Positions 35,600-47,818 of a stretch of 64,000 nucleotides of DNA are shown here, piece by piece. The translations under genes were made by a program, and so were the position numbers. Positions within the stretch are counted from its first letter, which is position 1; every line of letters begins with the position of its first letter. The DNA lies in assembly GCA_963969595.1 (NCBI GenBank), contig OZ018412.1:6388501-6452500 (forward strand), read 5' to 3'. The notes beneath the pieces are model-generated. The model was not told the DNA's origin, searched no databases, and was given only the letters and a program-made list of their open reading frames with translations. This stretch comes from Neckera pumila. Lineage: Eukaryota > Streptophyta > Bryopsida > Hypnales > Neckeraceae.

Positions 35600-38500
35600 T
35601 TATAGATTGCTACCTACAAGAAGGAACTTCACTTCATCAAAGCTCAAACTTGGTGCATATATGTACTTATTGTCCTCAGAATTTGCCTTGCAAATGAACC
35701 TAAAGACATAATACAAATGCTTGCAGTTCACCCAGGATTTCCTACTACCAAGTGCAGCTGTACTCATGGTGATGAAGTCTTCGCAGGTACAAGCAGGAAA
35801 GTCTGAAATTGTGACTCGATAGACCTTCTGGTTGGGAAAGATGCCGGACAGTAGAGTTATCACTCTTCCATAGCCAGGATATGGAATAACGATTGCGGAT
35901 TGAACAACAACTTTCAGGTTTCGTGCTGTCTTCCATTTGTTGCGGGTGGTCAATTGTAGGTGCATTAGGATTACGTCATATGGTCCCAATTGCTTCGTCG
36001 GATGCATATCACCGTTAGATGGTTGCAAATTGCTATCTGGTTGTTTTGAATGAAGGAAAGATCCACCTCCATCTGTACAGTCTTCATTAAAAGATGGAGT
36101 GTTGCTTCGCCTAGCTCCTCAGTTTGCAATTGAAAGCCTACTTCCTCCAGAGAAAGGATCTTTGATTTGGTAAGATGTGTTCCATATGCAACAGGCCACA
36201 CATTTGGCAAAGGAGGCCAGTCGTGAACCCACTTGACCTTAGAGCCTCCTGTACAACGCATAAAGTCATCTGCACAAAATCATAAATTAAAGTTCATGAT
36301 GGCCTTGGTTCTATATTTTGTCATGCGACCGTTGTAGGTAGGTGCTGCTCTCGGTGCTGCTGTTCCACTCTTGCTTGACTTGTTTATCTTGGCCCCACAT
36401 TTCTTCTTCATCCCAACTTGAACTCCGTAACAAGTCTTTCTTTCTTTTTTGCATCTAGCAATATGCCACAAAGCAGGGTTGCAGTTTGTTTCAAGTACCT
36501 TGGTAGCATGGGGACATAGTGTGCTTGGTTGTCCTTCCTCTGTCAACATTGGTGTCGGCGTTGGCATTGATGCGCCTGCTTCAGTGCGCGCTCTAGTTGA
36601 CCGAGTCTGAACTTTGGGTATAGAAAAGTTCACTATATCGTGGCGGTGAGAATCACTATCTGACCCAAGTGGTAGGTTTAGTTTGCGCTTTGAAGAACCA
36701 AATACTTCTTCCCCTTCCAAGTGGGGAATTCTTGTGGTGAATAGACAAGCATCTGGTAATTTGGCATATCAGATTTGTACAAATTCAGTAGATGTGAATG
36801 AAAGAATCAAATAGAAACCACATATACATTTAGGACAGTAAAACAGCTACTTCATGAATAGAAGTTGAACAATTATGTAGAAAAATTGAAATGGAAGGAG
36901 GCATGTATCTTATCAACTCTAAGAATCCACCCCACTGTCGATATTGGAAGTGCCAGAAACCCAACCAATCATCTAGTTGTCGAAGAGAATCCTCTGATGC
37001 AGCCCTTGAAGAAAGCCATCAGCCTTTAATTCCCAGGTATCTTTCTTCTGCTTCTGCCATTGTTTTTGCATCCTTGTATTGTTTGCAAAGCTTCTTGTGA
37101 GTTTCTTGGAATTCAAGTCGAATGAGTTTTTCTGTGTGTCTATTTAGTGAAGTTGTCCAATGAAGTAGACAGGAGCGCTCTCGATCTTGCATGGGCTCTT
37201 GCTTGTTGCCACTTCCATACACCACCCAAACAACATGCTAGTTTGCCATCGCATTGTCAGCCATAAAACCCTTGAACTATGGAGAAGAAATCCCGTGGCG
37301 TGCCATGACTGAATTAAGGGATCTCCACATCTGTTCTTGGGATTGAGCATCCTCGTTCATCATATTGCAAACGCAAATAGTTTGAACCCGACAAAACTCA
37401 GGGTTGTATACGTGGGCAGCCATTGATGTCCATCCTTTCACCCTCTTTACATAATCAAACATGTACCAAGAATTTTGCAAGTCTCCCCCCGGTTGCATTC
37501 ACCTTACCAAATCCACTCCACTTCCCGAGCCTTCCTCAGACATCTTAAAAATGTAAACCTTCTCTTTACCTTGGCTTGAAAATACACTATCTTTAATAAA
37601 CGAATAAGTACTCTTTATTTTCAATGAGATAATGTTGTCAATGGGTCCCTTACTTGTACTGTGACGAAAATTAGAGATGGTATTTCGAATACTCAGTGAA
37701 CTGAGTATTCGAAATTTATCCATGACTGCCTCAAGGGCCTCTCTACAAAGTGGCTTTCGAGCATCTTGTAATCCCTCCTCTCCGAGCTCTTCTCCAAACA
37801 ATTCAGATGCAAGGAATTCCTTGCTAGCAGCAAGTCGTATGGCCGAATTTGTTGTTGTAGGCGTCCTTGATACCTCTTCACCAATCAAAGAGGTTGTTCG
37901 ATCAACAGAATCTTGACACATGCCTCTACCCACAGGATGATTATGAATTCCAACGTGGATACAAGCTCTAGGAAGGCCTAAAGAGTTCAAGACCCTATAC
38001 ATGCGACAAGGGCATGAAGTTTTGCAGAAAGGAACTTCTTTGCATATTCGACATACAAGAGTAGACTTTGATGGAGACTGCTCTCCTACAAGGAAGACAC
38101 TAGGTGATGACCCCTCCCACTCTGTCTCGTTTTTGCTGCCACTTCGGCGTAGTCTAGGGCAGGCTTTGTTCTCACAAATTAGGTGACCCACACATAAGGA
38201 ATAGCGGAACTTCAGACCAAAGTTGTTTGCAATGTTTGTAGTGTGTGTGTATGTCCAATTGTGGACATCAAATTTACGGTCCATGCCTTCTAGTTGTTGA
38301 CCTACAGAAGATGAAGAAGTTGAATTGGGTCGACTTCCAAAAAGAGATGTCGAAGAAAGAAGAGGAGGTAATTCAAAAAGAACATCTCCATTAAATGATT
38401 GAGGAAGATGTCGTACAGATTCACAACGAATTGTACTGAGATTTAAGAACTTCAATTCATTTTGTGCACGCGGACGACTTTGCATATCTTTAAGGCATTC

Positions 38501-38917
38501 TAAGACACTCACAAACTTGGATGCCCTCTCATGAACTGAAGGATGCAACATGCTATCATGTTGAATGTCATCCGTACTTTGAATAGTGTTTGTACACTTT
38601 TCGGATATGGTAGATAGCTTGCGACTTGCATCAATGAAAATTACAGCATCATCGTCCGAAGACTCTGTAAGATCAATATGGCTATGACTTGAAGACTCTA
38701 CTTTCACCTGAGTTCCTCAAGACATTTGAACAGGAGAAGTAGCAAATCCAGGTGTGAGTATTGCGGTTGACACCAATCTAGTGAACTTAGGAGTGCCAAA
38801 AGCATGGTACTTGCCTGGAGAAAGCCTCCAGCCACCTCCGGAGGCTGTTTTGATCTTCAGTAGCAGGACTGTAGATATAACTTGAAGTCCCTGAGAATCA
38901 AATAGCTCTTCTTCCAT
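35600..38917 (-). pseudogene. MULE-like transposase with SWIM zinc finger, degraded
   Basis: Reading on the minus strand, translation from the ATG at 38917 stays in one frame to about 36915 but meets stops at 38717-38719, 37499-37501, 37277-37279, 37238-37240 and 37019-37021. Recognisable parts in order are: an acidic N-terminus (LTESSDDD); a Cys/His-rich region (HLICENKACPRL, CRICKEVPFCKTSCPC, CIHVGIHNHP); GSGVDLVR, stop, MQPGGDL; the putative catalytic core (CNMMNEDAQSQ, FKGFMADNAMAN, DRERSCLLHWT); and WLGFWHFQYRQWGG. After an intron come 36720-36280 (CYGVQVGMKKKCGAKIN) and about 36275-35600, with a one-base shift near 36090. The last part contains a SWIM pattern, CTC then CKH. FAR1/MULE transposases pair a DDE core with SWIM. 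It is divergent from the methyltransferase gene. Confidence 0.75.
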
Positions 38918-39654
38918 CTATAGAGACGACAACTCTGAATTTAAGCATAAACTAAAAATCAAAGCAGATACCCATGCACTACCACCATCGCTACAAAGAA
39001 AAGAAATTGGAATGCTGGACTCATCACCACGAACAAGTGCCATGTCCATACTAGCATGTGTATACAATCTACAAATTCCTACAAAATGTCATTGCTTACA
39101 TGGAACTATTGACAGAATCCCGAAGGTTTCTAGCGATAATAGGTAGAAGACAAAAAGGTAGTGAATATGGATTTGAGTTTTTTTATGTAGGATTTTGATA
39201 ATTTGAATTTTGAATTGAGAGCATTGTATTTAAGGATTTTATGCACGGCCAACAATTGATTTTTTAATTTAGTTACCAGTACTCGATCTTTGGAATTATG
39301 AATTGTAGATAGCACCACATTCACATTAAAGGGTGATTAGAAGGCCCCAAATGGAGGCTTTTTTAATCTAAGAGTAATTATGAAGCAGTTGAGCGAAGAA
39401 TGGATGATTTTATTGACCGTTTATATCATGGTCAGTAGATGTTTTGTTTTGAGAAGCTATAATGAATCGGATGAGAATACATTCATTAGACTTGAAGAAT
39501 GCTATATATCGGAGAGATTGTGATGTTGCTAATGAGAAAGTTGAGTTTGCTTTCTTGGATTTTTTTAATTGGAGGGATGCCGAAGGGTTCTCATAGAAAG
39601 AGACGTAAGGCAGGACTTTGCTTTTCTAGTAAGAAATAGCTAAAGAAATCAAAG

Positions 39655-40073
39655 ATGTTTAGACGCTTGCAAAAATCCAATGGTTGTGAGATTAGTAGCA
39701 TTGTTCGGACCTTGTCGTATGAGGATGATGGGGTTGAAGATGCACCTTTTGAACAGGAGTATAGTCTGACACAAAATAGTGAAGGAATGGATATTGCCAA
39801 GCTTGGCACTGTTGATGAAACTGAAGTGGACATATGCTAACCGAGTATACTAGAGAAGAACATGTCTCTAGTAATCAGCACATAGTTCATAAGTTCATGT
39901 ATTCATTGCTAGGGCTAGAACCATTAGACTGTGAGGAGTTGATTGTATGTGTTGAATACTTTTTGATAGAGGTGAATTTAACACCAAATTTCATTTCGTG
40001 TATTTCGAGGAGACGATTCCAACGGTATATAGCACGCAAAAAAGGGAGAGTTTTTGAATGTTTTACGGCCTAA
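39655..40073 (+). other. Two overlapping small plus-strand reading frames, coding status unclear
   Basis: A 61-codon frame (39655-39840) with an acidic stretch (SYEDDGVEDAPFEQEY) ends at a TAA overlapping the ATG of a 79-codon frame (39834-40073) containing SLLGLEPLDCEELIVCVEYF. Their amino-acid make-up looks more protein-like than that of the surrounding AT-rich frames. They lie between the two divergent genes of the giant element. They may be a third small element gene or exons of a 5' extension. No family is recognised. Confidence 0.3.
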
Positions 40074-40613
40074 AAACCTATTCAGCATCTTGGAATCTTT
40101 TCTGAAATCTTCAGAATTGGCTGATTTTTTGGCCAAATCTTGCCCAAGTATTTTTAGGAGACTTTGCGGATTTTTGTAAAATTCTTCGTAGCTTCAAAAA
40201 ATCTGAAAAAAATTGGGATTACTTGTGAGGTAATAATCTATGCGTGTAAAAAATTTGAACCAAAAATCTTTGAAATTGCAGATTTTATTTGAAAGATTCC
40301 TTTGGCCTATATCTACCAATCTCTTCTTTGTTTTTGTTTTTGTTTTTTTTGGAGACCAAAGACCGACGCTACGGGCTGGTCTTTGGTTTGCTTTGGTGTT
40401 GTTCTCTTCCTTTTCCATTGCTGTGTTTTCGCTTAGGGTTGTTTTCGCAATGAATTTACGAAGTGGCATGCTGCGCAAGGATGGAGAGGCGCGCGGCAAA
40501 GGCGGGGAGGGTGTCTTCGATAGCATCGTAGGCGTCGATGCAATGGAAGTTCAAGTTCCTACAGATCCTCAAGAGGTGCCATTTTTGAACACTCCTTTTT
40601 CAGGCTGTAAACT

Positions 40614-41524
40614 TGACCTTGTTGACGAGGTCATTTTTTCGTGGATTAAGGAGATCACTCAAACGGTTTTGGTTTTCATGTATGATTTCCGTAAGATTGC
40701 AGTTTCAAGGTTTGAAACTTGACCTCGTTAACGAGGTCACATTCTTGGGTTCTTTACAATCCTACTAAGATGGTTTCAAATTTTGATGCATAATTTGAAA
40801 TTCTTTCTACAGATTGTTGAATTAAATTGGAAAATGTGACCTCATTAACGAGGTCACTTTTCCAAGATTTCTGAAATCACTAAGACATTTTTAGTTTCCA
40901 GTGTAGGTTTCGCATTTTTTCATAAGGTTGCTAAAATAGATAGGAAAATCTGACCTCGTTAATGAGGTCACCTTTTCAGGGTTTTCGAAGAAGAAAAAGA
41001 TAGTTCAGTTTTGATTTTAGGCTTTGCATTTTTTCTGTAGACTGCAAAAATAGATTGCAAAATGTGACCTCGTCAACGAGGTCACTTTTTCACGATTTTG
41101 GGAGATGACAAAGATAGTTTCGATTTGATTTTTAGGCTGCTGAAATAGTTTGCAAAATGTGACCTCGTTAACGAGGTCACTTTTTCAGGGTTTAGAGAGT
41201 TGACAAAGATAGTTTAGTTTTGATTTTAGGCTTCGGTTTTTTCTTGTACACTGCTGAAATAGATTGCAAAATGTGATCTCGTTAATGAAGTTAGTTTTCC
41301 GGGTTTTTTAGAGATCACTCATATGGTTTCAATTTCAAATTTAGGCTTCTTAATTCTTGCTATGGAGTGCTGAATTATATTGGAAAAATTGACCTCGTTA
41401 ACAAGGTCTCTTTTTCAGGTTTTCTAAAGACCTATTTAGAGAATCTAAAATTCAGTCTTAGGTTTGAAATGAATTTTGCCGATGCTTGCTTTGGGCTGAA
41501 AATGTGACCTCATTAACAAGGTCA
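40614..41524. promoter_or_regulatory. Array of about nine 20-bp palindromes in units of about 115 bp
   Basis: The consensus TGACCTCGTTAACGAGGTCA is a perfect palindrome. Copies start at 40614, 40720, 40837, 40951, 41065, 41160, 41274, 41390 and 41505, spaced 95-117 bases apart. Copies at 40720 and 41160 are perfect, and the others have one to five changes. Several are extended to GTGACC...GGTCAC. The spacer between copies is also repeated (GATAGTTT, TTTTGATTTTAGGCTT, GAAATAGATTGCAAAATG), so the array is a tandem minisatellite built around the palindrome. It lies in the 5' region/first intron of the ParB-methyltransferase gene, between it and the divergent transposase. The first copy overlaps the first exon. 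It is a candidate protein-binding iteron or operator. Confidence 0.8.
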
Positions 41525-44500
41525 TTATTTAGGCTGATTTTGAATACAGATGTAAAAAATTCTTCTTCTTGTTTTCTCAAAATAGAGCTTCATGGACATC
41601 AATGGAGGGCTTCCACAAATGGAACGGTTGGAGCTAGTCACCAATGATGATTCTCAGCTTGTGATTAGCAATCCTCAGGTTAGATGCATTTCTATTTATG
41701 TTTGTATGATAACTTCTATGATTGTTTGTGTTATAGCTGTTGTTGTTTTTGTTTTTATTTCCTATGACTTCTTAATGTTTATTACAACTTAGATTCAATT
41801 TTTTGTTGCTTGTAGGTTGACAGCACCATTGATATTCAAAATGATGATCTACTTTTTGAAGGGCGAACGGTAGATGAGGTGGAAGAAGACGTGCAAAATG
41901 GTCAGAAATTGGACTCCAATGGGGTCATCAACATCATGCTCTTCAATGGTGGTCGTTCAGGATCCCAATTGGATATTCCTTTGTGCAGGATGATTGGACT
42001 TCCGTTGGTCCGTCTTCTCCTCCAAAGTCAAGTGAAACGATTGGAGGCTGAGTTTGTTCATGGATATCGACAAGGTAATCGTGTACTTTACGTGTCAACA
42101 ACAAATGACAAGGGAGCTTCCAAGTTAGTGACACCTGAGATCATAGAGACATGGGATGAACACTGGATACACGAGAATGACCATTTTGAGCGTTGGTTGA
42201 GTTCTGAATTAATCATCTCACATTTGTCAAATCACATGTTTTTTGTATGGGATGGCAATCATAGATTGGCGGCTTGGTATGCTTACATCCATAGAATGCA
42301 TCGTCATGATCGCAAGTGGCATTTGCCTGTTGATTGTATGTTATTGGTGTCCAAAGGCCGTACATGCATTCTATTGGAGGCTATGAATGACATCAATTGG
42401 TGAGTTCCAATGTTTTTAAAAAAAAAATTATTTTATTTTATCGCTTCTTCAATTGTATTGTAATATTCTATACTTTCACATTCATTCATTTTACATTCTA
42501 TTTCCATTGATATTTGTAGGTCTACGGAGCACTCCCATGTCAAAAGCAACTTGGTTCAACAATTGCACAGAATGAGTACCTATGACAACTTGCAATTGGA
42601 AGAGTTCAAGGGGCTTCTAAGTGATGAGGATTACAAGAAATGTGAGACCAGAAAGCTATCAGGTGCTTGGTATCCATTGACATCTTCCGTCTTCATACAA
42701 TTCCTTCATCGGGTGAGTATTTTTTGTTTGTAAAACTTTTCCATTCCTTTATTGCAATTTGTAAAATTCATTTTATATTAATTTTAGGTTCATGTTTTTT
42801 ATGTGCATCAAGAAATTGCTACTATTTCAAATGTGGCTGTGCAAACTTACTATGAGAAGACTCGGTTGGAAGAACGAACTCCGAGGGGTGTTCATGAGGC
42901 CATGACTCAAGCCACCACTGTAGCTATCAAAGGATTTCAAACGGAGTTTGATAAACAATCCGCTATTGCAAATCCAAAAAATGGTGTTGGATTTCTAGAA
43001 GAGGTATATTATTATGTCCACTTGCTTTCTTTATTTACATAATTATTTTTGGACTTGATTTTTATTATATTTTTGTCTTTTCAATTTCAGATAAACTTGC
43101 ATTACAGTGCCAACAAAAAGCCTGAGATGTCCTTGGAGAAACTTTGAAGGATTTCTACATGCCAAATTCAACCAAACCACAAGGTTCATTGGCTTAGGTG
43201 GTGGAACTCGAGTGAAACTTCTAGGGAGGGTTTCAGATTTCCCGCCCTTGGTTTCAACACAATGACTTTAGAGACTTGGCTCTGTAAAGCTTCATTTTGG
43301 GCTGAGGTATGTGTTCAACGTTATCTTTCATTCATATGATAAGTATTTGTATTTTACAAGTTTCTAAGTTTTTTTACCATACCAAAGTGTGGTAAAAAGA
43401 ATTATAGTCAAAATTCATTGTAGTCTTTTCTTTCACATTGCTATATATGCTACAGTTCTTTTTACCACATGTTGGTATAGTGTTGTACCATACTATCATG
43501 ATATACTTTGCCTTCATAATGTCTTTATACTTATATTTTGAATTTTCTTATAGTTGGAGGAGGTTGCCAAAGCAGAATTCACAAGCATCATCAAGTCTGA
43601 GAGTATTGTAGTTCAATGGAATGCCAACGATGAGTTGGATTCAATTGGAGATTATGTGGAGACATGGCGCATTGTGCTGTGGCATCATGCTTTTTGGTGG
43701 TTGTTCAAGAAGGACTCTTCGTATTCACGATCTACTCCTTTCAAAGACCAAGAAGACACAAATGTGGCTATAAGGAGGATTCTATATAGGTATATCTTTT
43801 ATTTTAGTTGCTTTCAGTTTTGTACATCTTAATTGTTTTACAAAGTCATCAAAAATGCATGTGCATCTTCGTCATTGTAATAGTCACACATTCACATTTA
43901 TTCTATGATTGCAGATATTTCAAACGAGAGCTCATTCTAAAAGGTGGAATCGAGCAAAAATTCATGCCCAAGTTGTTTAGAGGATGGCTTGATACTTCCT
44001 TGAAGGGTTGTATGTTCACTTTGACTCAACAACAAGGGTTTTCTGTTCATGAACTCTAAGCGTGTTCTTGGTATTTAGAGTGTCCAAGGGTTTTTGCTTC
44101 AGCACTTGAAGCATCTGAGAAAGAGGTTGCCAAAGAACATCCCAAAACAGGTTTACAGGAAGAGTCTCTTGATGAAGAGGAGGTTGAAGAAGTTGCACCG
44201 GTGAAGAAGGGGCGTAAGCCAAAGGAGAAGAAGGCTACAAAGAAGACGGCGAAAGAGACAACCACGAAAGACAACACCTCTACTTCATCTGTTCCAACTT
44301 CGACTTTTGTACCTCCTCCTTCTCTTGTGCCTCCTACCACTTTGAAAGTCAATGATACGGCCCGATCTCATTGCCCTCATACTCTCATGTCTATTATGAC
44401 AGATGTCTTTGCTTCATCAAAGTACATTGCTAGATCCGCAATTCAACCTGACAGACATGGTGTTGAGCCTCAGGCTCTAATTCTACCATCATCAATTTCT

Positions 44501-45104
44501 GCAATGCTCAATATTAAGGAGAAGACGGGGGACAATGCATCAACATGGAATGAAATGCTTGATTTTGCCCAAAAGGTAAGGTCTACATTCTCTAGCCTTG
44601 TTATGATTAATTTCTTTCATTTCACATTAAGTTATTAGCATGATATTGCAATTTATTCATACATCTAACTTACAATGTGCATTTTTTATTGACAAGGTTG
44701 GTAGGGGCCGGGTGCGAGCTCTTGGAGGCTCCATGAGCCCTATTGCATGCTTTGATTTGATTGTTGCCAATATCCCGGATGGACTACCGGTCCCCAATCT
44801 CTCCATTACGCCTTCTAATATTCCTGCTTGGAACGTGTTGAATCAAGAAAAGGTTATTGAACCCATTTTTGAATTTGCTTTGGAGTTTGTTCATAATGAT
44901 GGAGCAATTTTATTGTTCCATCCGGAGAATAGCAAGGTAAAGGAATTTACCCTTGAACGTGCCGATACATATGGTTTTCGTCTACTTGACTCTTGGATGG
45001 GTGTGAATGAGATGAAGCTTTCGAGTTTCAAAAAATCCAAACGTTGGGTGAGTTTTACTAAATTTTTTCTCATTTGTAGTTTTTGATGTTTTGAACAACT
45101 TCTA

Positions 45105-45437
45105 CACTATACCAAAATGTGATAAAAAGAGCCGCAGTCAAAATTCATTGCAGTTTTTTTTTTCCACAGTGCTGTACATGCTGTTGATTATTGCTGCAAC
45201 TTTCTTTTTTCATTTTCTAACTCGTTTTTTGGAATTTGAAGGCGTGTAATGTACCATTAGAAAGGTATTAAAAATACCTTTCTAATGGTACATTACACGC
45301 CTTCAAATTCCAAAAAACGAGTTAGAAAATGCAAAAAGAAAGTTGCAGCAATAATCAACAGCATGTACAGCACTGTGGAAAAAAAAAACTGCAATGAATT
45401 TTGACTGCGGCTCTTTTTATCACATTTTGGTATAGTG
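45105..45437. repeat. Near-perfect 165-bp-arm hairpin (foldback element) in an intron
   Basis: The left arm (45105-45269) and right arm (45273-45437) are complementary with about two differences, around a 3-base centre. The outer ends are CACTATACCAAAATGTGATA and its complement. It lies in the intron between the two catalytic parts of the methyltransferase gene. A weaker related piece with ACCATACCAAAGTGTGGTAA and TTACCACATGTTGGTAT ends lies at about 43376-43484 in another intron of the same gene. The arm identity points to recent origin. Confidence 0.85.
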
Positions 45438-46450
45438 CTAGTAACATTGTATTAGTCAAATACTAAATATCATATTTGTTTATCCCTTGCAATCACAACA
45501 CTTTCGGATCCTCTTATTTGTACGAAGACAATGGGAGGAAACATCGGTGATATCCAAGTTTTCTAACACTATAAACCAACAGCTTAGTGATGCGGGTACA
45601 AATCTTGAAGAAGTTGACCTTCTCCACAATTATACCTCCTTGCAAACTTAGCTCATGAATGGTACAATTCCGTGGAGAGGTGCCCGTGAGAAAGACCTTG
45701 TACTTGTACAGCTACTAATCGAGGCATCTTCAAAACCTGGTGATGTGGTATTGGATTGTTATGCATCTACAGGTACTTTTCATTAGTCATTATTTTTTGT
45801 TATTCAAACTATGTATTTTTTACATTGTATATAACATATTTGGTGCAACTAATGACATTGCATTCAATGAATAGGGGCCTCTATCCATGCATGCTGCAAT
45901 ATTGGACGTCGTTTGGTGGCCTTGGAGAGCGATAGTGAGATTTTTAAAGGTCTTCTTCAATCTTTGATCATCCTTCCTACTTCTACTGCCACCGTTCTAA
46001 CTAAACGGCCTTTACCTATAGTGCTGAATGATTCTGATGACGAGGACATTGTCAAACCTTCTACAAGGCCTCGAAAACGACGTTGCTGTAAGTAAGTTTG
46101 TTGATGCTTTTAGGCATATGTTTATTTTCTTTTATTGTGCAATGTCTTTTAATTTGTTCAAAGTTTCTAATTATTTAATCATTGCATCTTGTAGAGGCAA
46201 TCCTCTCAAGCATTTGGTGCTCTCGCCTTCTCCTAGTCCAAAGAGTTTGCCATGTTACATCGAGACTTTAGCAACAGTTATGACAAAGGCTCCATCACCC
46301 ATTTCTGTTGCCAAGCATCGTTCATACAATACTTCTGTCAAGAAGTTTTTAGACCTTGAAGCAGATGTTGAGATACCAAGGCTTTCATATAGTGATAGTA
46401 GTGAAGCCAGTGATCATTCTTCTCCCATATGTGACATTGGGTCAAACTGA

Positions 46451-47165
46451 TCTTGTTTAAAAGACTATTGTTGTTACTTGATTTTCTAATGTCATGTAGT
46501 GAGACTAAAAGGGCCACTACATTCTTGCACTTTATCATATTCTTAAATTATTTTGCATTTTGATGATCTTTAGAATGGTAGTAAAAAAAGCATCCGTTTC
46601 AAGAGCTAATGGTTATTGTTGTCAATTATTAGAAATTTCTGTGGATTGAATCTATTTCTTTCTGTTAGAAACATGGTACTTTTTTCTATGCAAACATGTA
46701 ATTAAAAATAATAAATATTTGTGTTAACATCAAAATGAATTTGGTGAATTTCAAAAATGTTTAAAAAGAATTGTGAATTTTAATTAGATGTGGTACCTTC
46801 ACCCTAAAATGGTTTTAAAATACCATATAAGCATGGATCCTTAATTTTTTTTAAAACACCTAAACCTTGGATTTAAAATGTTTGATAAGTGACATTTATT
46901 TAAAACAAATGGTTTCATAGTTCCAATCATCCATTAATCATCCAAATTCATTTTCATCCAATGTCATGAACAAATGTATTTCATTCAATAAAGCCAACTA
47001 AAAAATAATTCATCCAACTCCATTCATCTCCATTCATCTCCATTCATCCTCTTTGAATGCATCTATAGCTTTATGCTTTAAAATAAAATCATGGACCAAA
47101 AACCCTTATGGTAAGAAATTATAGATTTTCCACAAATTCTTCAAAAATTTCTTAATGCCCAACAC
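46451..47165. other. Element interior, no gene seen
   Basis: This is the 3' flank of the methyltransferase gene inside the giant element. It holds AT-rich sequence and a short CATTCATCTC tandem repeat at about 47020-47050. Confidence 0.5.
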
Positions 47166-47818
47166 TCATTGCTCAATGCTCAACGCTCATCGCTCCCTGC
47201 TCATACTTTAGCAACCCTGTATTTTCTTCACCCGAATTCTATGTGAATTCTATGTCCAAAAGTCTAGTGAAGAAAATACCACTTCTAACATTTTAATTTG
47301 TAAAAAATAGGATTTTTTTTTATAAAATTATATAAAGATTGAATATTTGAGAAGACATTTTGGTGATAAGATTTGACTAAAAACTTCACAAAAATATTGT
47401 CTTGTGTCTTTGAAAAATAATGTAGAAAGAAGCTCTTTTTGTGGACCTCTACAACACATAAAAATAAGTATTTTTAAAAGCCCTTTGGCTAATAGTCTAT
47501 TAAGAGACCATCTTCTCAAATTTTCAGCTCAAAATTCATTTTTTTGTACTTAAATGGTGCTAAAACCCCCTAAATCAGCCATTGTGAGAAATTTTCGGGG
47601 TTGTTTAAATATAGTAAATTAGTTTTGAAAAATCCTCAAAAATCAGGTAAAGTATATAATGGTTATAAGTAGCTTTCCTATAAATTTTGAGTCATTTGGA
47701 CCTAAAACATAGAAGTTATAGCCAAAACAAAAATCAAAAACTAAGATGTGACAAAACGCAACAAATAGTACAGGTCATTCTTGCAATCACCTTTAGATAT
47801 CACCTCAGCAATGTCTGC
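47166..47818 (-). repeat. Right long inverted repeat of the giant element
   Basis: It is the reverse complement of 34212-34830. The outer edge is CTTGCAATCACC at about 47783. The inner edge has GCTCAACGCTCATCGCTCCC. See the left copy for shared blocks. Confidence 0.75.

Larger units (their letters stand above)
40450..46450 (+). pseudogene. ParB-like domain plus beta-class DNA amino-methyltransferase, multi-exon, damaged copy
   Basis: Approximate exons are: 40450-40570 (first exon, end uncertain), 41592-41678, 41816-42399, 42520-42712, 42788-43003, 43091-43305, 43554-43789, 43915-44060, 44076-44577, 44697-45047, 45500-45772, 45875-46086 and 46200-46450. The exon at 41816-42399 carries a ParB/Srx-like nuclease fold signature: FVWDGNHRLAAWYAYIH, followed by HLPVDCMLL. 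A lysine-rich linker (KKGRKPKEKKATKK) precedes the methyltransferase part. That part has motif IV-like FDLIVANIPDG (44751-44783), later NGTIPWRGARE and motif I-like GDVVLDCYASTGASIHAC, then GRRLVALESD. The motif IV to motif I order is the beta class, as in CcrM-type N6/N4 enzymes. In-frame TGA near 43145, TAG at 45649-45651 and an unclear frame near 44050 suggest inactivation or mis-modelled exons. The expected DNA target is unknown. Confidence 0.68.

Noticed and set aside
37019..37501. Stop-codon recoding or a non-standard genetic code in the transposase
   Set aside because: The intact PHAF1-like and GTPase genes use standard codons and stops, and the transposase also carries a frameshift, so decay is simpler.
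37677..38186. Plus-strand frames opposite the transposase
   Set aside because: They are antisense shadows of a clearly coding minus-strand frame.
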